Positions 1 through 5,937 of a stretch of 5,937 nucleotides of DNA are shown here, in pieces. Within the stretch, counting starts at the first letter, position 1. Each line of letters opens with the position of its first letter. The translations under genes were made by a program, and so were the position numbers. The stretch is taken from contig DATDDB010000031.1 in NCBI GenBank assembly GCA_036524005.1, forward strand, positions 1 to 5,937, in the 5' to 3' direction. The stretch comes from DATDDB01 sp036524005. Its GTDB lineage: Bacteria; Pseudomonadota; Gammaproteobacteria; Burkholderiales; Gallionellaceae. The notes under the pieces are model-generated. The model was not told the origin of the DNA, searched no databases, and saw only the letters and a list, made by a program, of their open reading frames with translations.

Positions 1-571
1 CCTCGCCATGTCCCACCAGCGCGCCCACCGTGGCCAGTTCGCGCCCGATGCGCCCGGAGATGGGCGCGGGCACCCTGGTGTTTTCCAGGTCGAGCTGCGC
101 GCGGGCCAGCGCGGCCTCGGCCTGCCTGAGCTTGGCCACGGCGAGGTCGTAATCCTGCTGGCTGACCGCCTTCACTTCGAGCAGCTGGCGGTAGCGGTCC
201 AGCGTCTGCCGAGCGACTTCCGCCTCGGCCCTTGCCGCGGCATAGGCGGCGCGGTAGCTGCGAGAATCGATCTGGAACAGGGTGGCGCCCGCCTTCACCT
301 CGCTGCCCTCGGTGAACAGGCGCTTTTCCACGATGCCGTCCACGCGCGCGCGCACCTGCGCCACGCGATAGGCTTCCAGCCGTCCCGGCAGGTCCTGGGT
401 CAGGTTCGCTTCGGTCCTGGCTGCCGTCACCACGGTCACCTCGGGCGGAGGTGGCGGACTGCCCGGTGCCGGCCCTGCTGCGCCCGGCTTGCTGTCCTGC
501 CCGCCGCAACCGGCAAGCGCGCCCAGCACGGTTGCCGCAACGGCTAATTTTTGAAGATCGCTTGTTTTCAT
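1..571 (-). CDS. RND efflux pump periplasmic adaptor (membrane fusion) lipoprotein, AcrA/MexA family, 3' end outside window
   Basis: This protein would bridge an inner-membrane RND transporter and an outer-membrane channel in multidrug efflux. The gene is open to the left edge: 190 codons are visible, about half the usual 380-400 residues. The N-terminus has a signal peptide ending in a lipobox, LAGC, with Cys22 as the lipidated residue, followed by a Gly/Ala/Pro-rich tether with five prolines (39-43). A first biotinyl-lipoyl half follows (about 60-102, LPGRLEAYRVAQVRARVDG, then GATLFQID). Next comes an alpha-helical hairpin rich in Ala/Gln/Glu (about 103-163), then the second lipoyl half (VPAPISGRIGRE, about 167-178), which is diagnostic of the family. 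The ATG at 571 is preferred over the in-frame ATG at 580, because GAGGG at 581-585 sits 9 nt before the former and directly abuts the latter. It lies 64 bp downstream of tetR with no terminator between, so it is probably in the same transcript. An RND transporter gene is expected just beyond the left edge. Substrate is unknown. Confidence 0.93.
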   Translation of the reverse strand, partial: MKTSDLQKLAVAATVLGALAGCGGQDSKPGAAGPAPGSPPPPPEVTVVTAARTEANLTQDLPGRLEAYRVAQVRARVDGIVEKRLFTEGSEVKAGATLFQIDSRSYRAAYAAARAEAEVARQTLDRYRQLLEVKAVSQQDYDLAVAKLRQAEAALARAQLDLENTRVPAPISGRIGRELATVGALVGHGE

Positions 572-635
572 TGTTGCCATCCCTCGCCGCTAATCTTTGA
601 CTGTTGTTGTGTTGCCGAGTTGTTCCGTTACCGAT

Positions 636-1220
636 TTATTCTGGAGCGAACATGCGCAGGAAGCCATCCACCACCTGCTCCACCCGCGCCGCCTCGTCCT
701 GCGGCGGGCTGTCCACGCCGAACAGCAGGCGCGTGCGCTCCATGCCCGCCAGCATGGCCAGCAGCATCTCCGCGGCAAAGGCGGGATCGGCCTGGCGCAG
801 CCGCCCCTCGCGCATGGCCGTGCGCAGAAATTCGCCCAGGGTATCCAGCATGCGCCCCAGCCCCAGTTGGTAGTCCTCTCCGGTCAACTCGGGAAAGCGC
901 TGCGCCAGGCCGGTGATGATGCGGAATTTCGCGATGCTCTGCGGGCTCAGCACGCGCTGGCGGTAAGTGCGCGCAAACCCCTTCAGGGTCTCGCGCAAAT
1001 CCCCGGAATGCTCGTTCAGCGGAACCAGTATCTCGGAAACGCAACTGCGCATCGCCTCGGCGAACAGGCACTCCTTGTTCTCGAAGTGATTGTAGAACGT
1101 CTGCCGTGCCACCCCCGCGCGATGCACCAGCATATCCACGCTGGCGCCATAGCCATGCTCGAGGAATACCTCGGTGGCGGCTGCCAGCAGGCGCTCGCGG
1201 TTGCCCAGATGTTGATTCAT
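636..1220 (-). CDS. TetR/AcrR-family transcriptional repressor (194 aa), likely regulator of the adjacent efflux genes
   Basis: This is a dimeric one-component repressor that would release its operator on binding a small molecule. Residues 8-53 form the TetR N-terminal DNA-binding domain: RERLLAAATEVFLEHGYGAS, then a helix-turn-helix ending in AGVARQTFYNHFENKECLF, a textbook TetR recognition helix and exit. The C-terminal half (about 95-185, including RFPELTGEDYQLGLGRMLDTL) resembles the AefR-type ligand domain (TetR_C_7-like), which is often linked to efflux pumps. I chose the ATG at 1220. An in-frame TTG at 1226 would add two residues, but neither has a Shine-Dalgarno sequence. The best promoter (1227-1255) would start transcription at about 1220, so the message may be leaderless. 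It sits head-to-tail upstream of the RND adaptor gene. Overlapping palindromes over its promoter suggest autoregulation together with the pump. The inducer cannot be told from sequence. Confidence 0.93.
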   Translation of the reverse strand: MNQHLGNRERLLAAATEVFLEHGYGASVDMLVHRAGVARQTFYNHFENKECLFAEAMRSCVSEILVPLNEHSGDLRETLKGFARTYRQRVLSPQSIAKFRIITGLAQRFPELTGEDYQLGLGRMLDTLGEFLRTAMREGRLRQADPAFAAEMLLAMLAGMERTRLLFGVDSPPQDEAARVEQVVDGFLRMFAPE

Positions 1221-1226
1221 CGGCAA

Positions 1227-1255
1227 ATTATGCCAACGTTAGACTGACAAGTCTA
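1227..1255 (-). promoter_or_regulatory. Candidate sigma-70 promoter of tetR-efflux operon
   Basis: Read on the minus strand, TAGACT (1255-1250, 4 of 6 matches to TTGACA) is separated by exactly 17 nt from CATAAT (1232-1227, 5 of 6 matches to TATAAT). The expected transcription start, about 7 nt downstream, falls at about 1220, the A of the tetR ATG. This is a sequence match only. Confidence 0.5.
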
Positions 1256-1261
1256 GTCAGT
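1240..1261. promoter_or_regulatory. Candidate TetR-family operator: two overlapping palindromes
   Basis: The plus strand reads TAGACTGACAAGTCTA at 1240-1255, a perfect 6-bp inverted repeat around a 4-bp centre. It overlaps ACTGAC-N7-GTCAGT at 1243-1261, a second perfect 6-bp inverted repeat. The TAGAC...GTCTA half-sites resemble known TetR-family boxes such as the NemR box. The site covers the -35 element of the candidate tetR promoter, so a bound dimer would block RNA polymerase. That the neighbouring TetR protein binds here is inference. Confidence 0.62.
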
Positions 1262-1312
1262 TAAATTTTCGCGAGAATAGAATGACTTATGGATGAACAA
1301 AACCGGATACGC

Positions 1313-1350
1313 AAAAAAGAGCCCCGCCGGCCCTGCTCCACCGGGCCGGC
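1313..1350 (-). terminator. Probable intrinsic terminator downstream of the hemerythrin gene
   Basis: On the minus strand, a perfect 8-bp GC stem (GCCGGCCC, nine-base loop, GGGCCGGC; 1350-1326) is followed by GGGGCTC and then a run of six T (1318-1313). The 7-nt gap between stem and T-run is longer than ideal, though alternative pairing of AGCC with GGCT partly closes it. It lies about 100 bp beyond the hemerythrin stop codon and before the tetR promoter, so it would insulate the two units. Confidence 0.55.
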
Positions 1351-1449
1351 TACCTAAATCAATTCTGAGTTGTAGAGGACGCTCGCGGTATCGCCAAAGC
1401 GGAGGCAGAGCGCTCGGCTTCCTGACACCCGCCTATACGCGGGCCAGGA

Positions 1450-1956
1450 TTACCAGACCTTCCACCAGCGCCCGGTTTTTTCGATCATGGCGGCAAAGGC
1501 CTCGTTGGCTTCCTTCTCCCAAGCGGCAAAGGCAAAGCCTGCCTTCTGCAGGTCGGCGCTGTATTTCTTGTCCACGCCCTGGATGTGTTCCTTGAGCCAG
1601 TTTTTCAGGAAGGCCAGCATTTCGAAATAGATGGGCTTCTCCTCGAGCAGGTGCTTATTGCACAGGCGGTCGAGTTCCTCGATCAGTTTCTTGTGCTCCA
1701 GTTTGTGGGCTTCGATGTCCTTGTATTTCGCCTGCTGCATCAGGCGCTCTTCCAGGGCGAAGTGGGTCTTGGTGTAGCCCACCAGCGCATCCAGGATGCC
1801 GGCAATGACCTTGTCGCCCTCGCGCTTGGATACCGCGATGAATAAGTGGTTGAGTATCCTGACCAGCTCCTGGTGCTGGCTGTCTATGGTCTTGATGTTG
1901 ACGCTATATTCAGGAGACCATTTGAAAAACACTTCTTCGCCGGACTCTAATTCCAT
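1450..1956 (-). CDS. Bacteriohemerythrin: single-domain non-heme di-iron O2-binding protein (168 aa)
   Basis: Hemerythrins bind O2 at a di-iron centre in a four-helix bundle. Bacterial ones are assigned to oxygen storage, delivery or sensing. All seven iron ligands are present with canonical spacing: His28 (DSQHQELV), His65 and Glu69 (HFALE), His84 and His88 (HKLEH), and His124 and Asp129 (HIQGVD). The family entry motif FFKWSPEYSVNIKTID precedes the first ligand. There is no signal peptide and no membrane segment, so it should be cytoplasmic. The ATG at 1956 has a perfect AGGAGGT upstream. About 39 residues follow the last ligand and end in an aromatic tail, GRWWKVW. This is longer than minimal hemerythrins of about 130-140 residues, and the role of the tail is unknown. 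The gene is monocistronic by its terminator downstream, and divergent from the transglycosylase gene. Whether it stores or delivers O2, or senses it, is not decided by the sequence. Confidence 0.96.
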   Translation of the reverse strand: MELESGEEVFFKWSPEYSVNIKTIDSQHQELVRILNHLFIAVSKREGDKVIAGILDALVGYTKTHFALEERLMQQAKYKDIEAHKLEHKKLIEELDRLCNKHLLEEKPIYFEMLAFLKNWLKEHIQGVDKKYSADLQKAGFAFAAWEKEANEAFAAMIEKTGRWWKVW

Positions 1957-1960
1957 ATCA

Positions 1961-1967
1961 ACCTCCT
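1961..1967 (-). promoter_or_regulatory. Strong Shine-Dalgarno of the hemerythrin gene
   Basis: AGGAGGT on the minus strand lies 4 nt before the ATG at 1956. It is a full anti-16S match and by far the best ribosome site in the window. It fixes the start codon and suggests high translation. Confidence 0.9.
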
Positions 1968-2071
1968 AATAATCCCATACTAAGGGCAATGTTAAACCAT
2001 TCGTGCTAATACCCTTAAGCCCTGTGGTTATCTGACAACACCCTTTGGGGCGTCACCGCATGGGAAATAAT

Positions 2072-2100
2072 TTAATAATCAATTCGATAAAACCGATCAA
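2072..2100 (-). promoter_or_regulatory. Weak candidate promoter for the hemerythrin gene
   Basis: On the minus strand TTGATC (2100-2095) and TATTAA (2077-2072) are 17 nt apart, each matching 4 of 6 consensus positions, within the most AT-rich stretch of the gap. Transcription would start near 2065 and leave a leader of about 110 nt. The AT-rich context makes chance matches likely. Confidence 0.3.
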
Positions 2101-2196
2101 TGCATTATGGGTATTTCTGCGGACAATCGCCCATCTTCCCGGCCTTGGCGCGCAGTAGCAGGAATACAACGCAACCCATTGTCTATTAATCTTTTC

Positions 2197-2225
2197 TTGA
2201 CGCAGCAAGGCATCTTCGTTACCAT
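2197..2225 (+). promoter_or_regulatory. Candidate sigma-70 promoter of the transglycosylase gene
   Basis: TTGACG (2197-2202, 5 of 6) and TACCAT (2220-2225, 4 of 6) are spaced by 17 nt. The start would be near 2232, giving a short leader of about 27 nt that contains AGGG at 2243-2246 before the GTG start. Confidence 0.5.
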
Positions 2226-2258
2226 CTCGCAAATTTTTGTTCAGGGATAACCGGTAGC

Positions 2259-3746
2259 GTGCTCAAAAACCGATTGTTTTCACTCGTTTTTCCCCTTGCC
2301 GCCCTGCTTGCGGCCATACCTGTTTCCAGCACCGCCGGGGAAATGCTGGCGATGGACAACCACCTGAGCACCTCAATCCTGGAAGACATTCCGCACTCCG
2401 GGCAACCCCCCCGGGCCGAGAACGACCCCTTGGCACTGGTTGCCGACATAGCCTTGCCACAGCGCAATCTGTGGCAGCACATCCGCAGCGGCTTTGGCAT
2501 GAGCGAGATGGACTCGCCACTGGTGACACGACAAGAGCGTTTCTTTGCCAGCCAGCCGGATTACGTAGTGCGCATAACCGAGCGCTCACGCCTGTACCTG
2601 TATTTCATCGTGCGCGAAGTCGAGCGCCGCGGCATGCCGACCGAGATTGCGCTGCTGCCGATGATCGAAAGCGCATTCAATCCCACCGCCTATTCGCCCA
2701 GCAACGCATCGGGCATCTGGCAATTCATCCCTTCCACCGGCAAGCATTTCGGCATGCAGCAGAACTGGTGGCGTGACGGCCGCCGCGATGTGATCAACGC
2801 GACCAACGGCGCGCTGGATTACCTGCAGAAGCTGCATGACCAGTTTGGCGACTGGGAGCTGGCGCTGGCCGCCTACAACTGCGGCGAAAATTGCGTCGAG
2901 CGCGCGCTGAAGCGCAACCGCAAGCTGCACAAGCCGCTGAATTTCGTCAGCCTCAAGCTGCCCAAGGAAACGCGCAACTACGTGCCGAAGCTGCTCGCGG
3001 TAAAGAACATCATCAGCAACCCGGATCGCTACGGCATCGTGCTGGCAGATGTCCCCAACCAGCCGTATTTCGCCGCGATCACGCCCTCCCGCCACATCGA
3101 CGTGAACCTGGCGGCGGACCTGGCCGGCGTCACCCTGGACGATTTCAAGGCGCTCAATCCGGGCAACAGCCGCCCGGTGATCCTGCAGGACGATTCCACG
3201 CGCATCCTGATCCCCGCGAACAAGGCGGAAATTTTCATGGCCAACCTGGAGAGCCGCGACAAGCCGCTGGTTTCCTGGCAGGCCTACCAGAGCAAGAAAG
3301 GCGAACCGCTGGAGAAGGTGGCGGCGCGCTTCGACACCACCGTGGAACAGCTGCGCAAGGCCAACGGGCTGATGTCCGACGTCAAGGTGGCCAACGGCCT
3401 GCAGTTGCTGGTGCCGGACAAGGAAGACGATCCCAACAAGGAATTCGTGGCGTTCAACATGCACCTGGCGCCCACCATGGACGACGGCCACGCCCTGATC
3501 CACACCGTGCGCCGCGGCGAATCGCTGGGCAGCATCGCGCGCCGCTATCATGTGAGCCTGGCCTCGCTCAAGGCGCGCAACGGCGGCCGCACCCTGATCC
3601 GCCCCGGCCAGCACCTGGTGGTCGCCGGCGCCAGCCTGGGCGGGAAAAAGCATCATCACCGCGCCCGCGTGGCCAAGGCCTCCGGCAAGCCCAAGAGCAA
3701 ATCGACTTCCGTATCCGCCGCTGCCACAGCGGGCCGGAACTCCTGA
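2259..3746 (+). CDS. mltD: Secreted lytic murein transglycosylase, MltD-like: GH23 (SLT) domain plus two LysM domains (495 aa)
   Basis: The enzyme would cleave the MurNAc-GlcNAc bond of peptidoglycan non-hydrolytically, forming 1,6-anhydro-MurNAc ends, in the periplasm. Residues 1-26 are a signal peptide (VLKNRLFSLVFPLAALLAAI, likely cut after SSTA). It has no lipobox cysteine, unlike the E. coli lipoprotein. The GH23 domain spans about 105-260, with catalytic Glu137 in LLPMIESAFNP, then AYSPSNASGIWQF (144-156) and AAYNCGE (204-210), the family AYNxG motif. LysM peptidoglycan-binding repeats lie at about 339-386 and 413-456. The last 35 residues are a Lys/His/Ser/Ala-rich disordered tail (KKHHHRARVAK). 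Start: GTG at 2259 is the only plausible start upstream of the signal peptide, because an in-frame stop lies at 2187 and no ATG falls between. Its ribosome site (AGGG, 12 nt away) is poor. The only two cysteines, 208 and 212, flank the active-site motif. The gene is monocistronic and ends at a hairpin. Confidence 0.94.
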   Translation: MLKNRLFSLVFPLAALLAAIPVSSTAGEMLAMDNHLSTSILEDIPHSGQPPRAENDPLALVADIALPQRNLWQHIRSGFGMSEMDSPLVTRQERFFASQPDYVVRITERSRLYLYFIVREVERRGMPTEIALLPMIESAFNPTAYSPSNASGIWQFIPSTGKHFGMQQNWWRDGRRDVINATNGALDYLQKLHDQFGDWELALAAYNCGENCVERALKRNRKLHKPLNFVSLKLPKETRNYVPKLLAVKNIISNPDRYGIVLADVPNQPYFAAITPSRHIDVNLAADLAGVTLDDFKALNPGNSRPVILQDDSTRILIPANKAEIFMANLESRDKPLVSWQAYQSKKGEPLEKVAARFDTTVEQLRKANGLMSDVKVANGLQLLVPDKEDDPNKEFVAFNMHLAPTMDDGHALIHTVRRGESLGSIARRYHVSLASLKARNGGRTLIRPGQHLVVAGASLGGKKHHHRARVAKASGKPKSKSTSVSAAATAGRNS

Positions 3747-3764
3747 TACCTTTCTTCCGTTTCA

Positions 3765-3786
3765 AGGCGGCATGAAGCCTGCCGCC

Positions 3787-3787
<1 letters not shown>
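3765..3787. terminator. Hairpin between convergent genes, possible bidirectional terminator
   Basis: AGGCGGCA (3765-3772) and TGCCGCCT (3780-3787) form a perfect 8-bp GC-rich stem with a 7-nt loop, in the 40-bp gap between the transglycosylase stop and the ABC gene stop. The stem's last base is the first base of the ABC stop triplet. Neither strand has a proper T-run after it, so the termination role rests mainly on position between convergent ends. Confidence 0.5.
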
Positions 3788-5814
<2,027 letters not shown>

Positions 5815-5819
5815 GGCCG

Positions 5820-5937
5820 TCACGCCTCCGTCCGGTTCAGGCGCGGATCGAACGCATCGCGCACTGCATCGGCAAACAGGTTTGCCGCCAGCACCAGCAG
5901 CAGCATGAAGGCAAAAGCTGCGGCCAGCGGCCACCAC
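5820..5937 (-). CDS. C-terminus of a DppC/OppC-type ABC importer permease (5' end outside window)
   Basis: Thirty-eight codons and a TGA are visible. The fragment starts inside a last transmembrane helix (WWPLAAAFAFMLLLVLAANLFADAV) and ends with RDAFDPRLNRTEA. The NLF-DAVRDAFDPRL ending is the characteristic C-terminus of the second permease of dipeptide, oligopeptide and YejE-type importers. This permease would form half of the inner-membrane channel. Its stop lies 5 bp before the ATPase start, and the ATPase ribosome site lies within its last codons, so the two are an operon and probably translationally coupled. The first permease and the solute-binding protein are expected further right. 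Confidence 0.88.
   Translation of the reverse strand, partial: WWPLAAAFAFMLLLVLAANLFADAVRDAFDPRLNRTEA
5825..5829 (-). promoter_or_regulatory. Ribosome binding site of the fused ATPase gene, inside the permease gene
   Basis: GGAGG on the minus strand lies 10 nt before the ATG at 5814 and only 1 nt before an in-frame GTG at 5823, which supports the ATG as start. Being within the permease's last codons, it ties ATPase translation to permease translation. Confidence 0.65.

Larger units (their letters stand above)
1957..2258. other. Divergent intergenic region between hemerythrin and transglycosylase genes
   Basis: These 302 bp are more AT-rich than their surroundings, especially 2061-2110, and should hold promoters for both divergent genes. 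A 6-bp inverted repeat, TAAGGG (1981-1986) with CCCTTA (2012-2017), lies in the hemerythrin leader and could form a weak hairpin in its 5' UTR. No canonical FNR box (TTGAT-N4-ATCAA) and no sigma-54 element with correct spacing was found. No RNA gene was recognised. Confidence 0.6.

Noticed and set aside
8..547. A 179-codon open frame on the plus strand at the left edge
   Set aside because: The minus strand here encodes an unmistakable RND adaptor with a lipobox and lipoyl motifs. The plus frame has no domain.
1428..1443. Small hairpin CCCGC-N6-GCGGG just after the hemerythrin stop
   Set aside because: It has only five base pairs and no following T-run, so it is not supported as a terminator. 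The hairpin at 1326-1350 is better.
1992..2008. Possible sigma-54 element before the hemerythrin gene (GG...GC)
   Set aside because: The GG and GC dinucleotides are 9 nt apart, where the class requires 10, and the flanking consensus is poor.
2081..2100. FNR-like half sites (ATCAA, GATCAA)
   Set aside because: The halves are not in the TTGAT-N4-ATCAA arrangement. They are chance matches in an AT-rich stretch.
2107..2250. A 47-codon plus-strand frame beginning ATG GGT ATT in the divergent gap
   Set aside because: It has no Shine-Dalgarno, no recognisable protein character, and overlaps the likely transglycosylase promoter.
2586..3659. A 357-codon open frame on the minus strand, opposite the transglycosylase gene
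   Set aside because: It is fully antisense to a gene with clear GH23 and LysM motifs. Its translation is rich in Gln, His, Ala, Val and Arg with no recognisable domain, as expected from the reverse of GC-rich codons.
2891..3775. A 294-codon open frame on the plus strand inside the transglycosylase gene
   Set aside because: It is a shifted frame of the same gene with an Arg/Gly/Pro/Gln-rich low-complexity translation and no ribosome site.
5815..5937. An extra 41-codon N-terminal extension of the ABC ATPase frame, open to the right edge
   Set aside because: This stretch encodes the permease C-terminus in another frame. The ATPase's ribosome site and family alignment place its start at 5814.

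Overview
The window is GC-rich, densely coded bacterial DNA. Codon use, the hemerythrin, the MltD-like LysM transglycosylase with a basic tail, and the dipeptide-type ABC operon together suggest a Gram-negative proteobacterium. A betaproteobacterium of the Nitrosomonadales/Gallionellaceae kind is my best guess, but this is inferred from general character and not from a marker gene. No tRNA, rRNA, CRISPR array, insertion sequence or phage gene was seen.

Left part (1-1350, minus strand): a drug-efflux module. A TetR-family repressor gene (636-1220) lies upstream of, and is probably co-transcribed with, the gene for an RND-pump periplasmic adaptor lipoprotein (start at 571, running off the left edge). 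Just upstream of tetR, two overlapping palindromes cover the -35 element of a good promoter. The predicted transcription start falls on the tetR ATG itself, so autoregulation and a leaderless mRNA are both suggested. A hairpin plus T-run (1313-1350) separates this module from the next gene.

Middle (1450-3746): a single-domain bacteriohemerythrin (minus strand) with all seven iron ligands, and, divergent from it across a 302-bp gap, a secreted GH23/LysM lytic transglycosylase of the MltD type (plus strand). The transglycosylase ends at a hairpin shared with the convergent ABC gene.

Right part (3787-5937, minus strand): the end of a peptide/nickel-type ABC import operon. The last 38 codons of a DppC/OppC-type permease are followed, 5 bp later, by one 675-residue protein holding two complete ATPase units (DppD-like then DppF-like). 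Each half keeps its own C-terminal four-cysteine domain with identical spacing. The linker between the halves is encoded by a 72-bp, exactly in-frame array of 7-nt repeats in two opposite orientations. This repeat-built junction is the most unusual thing in the window.
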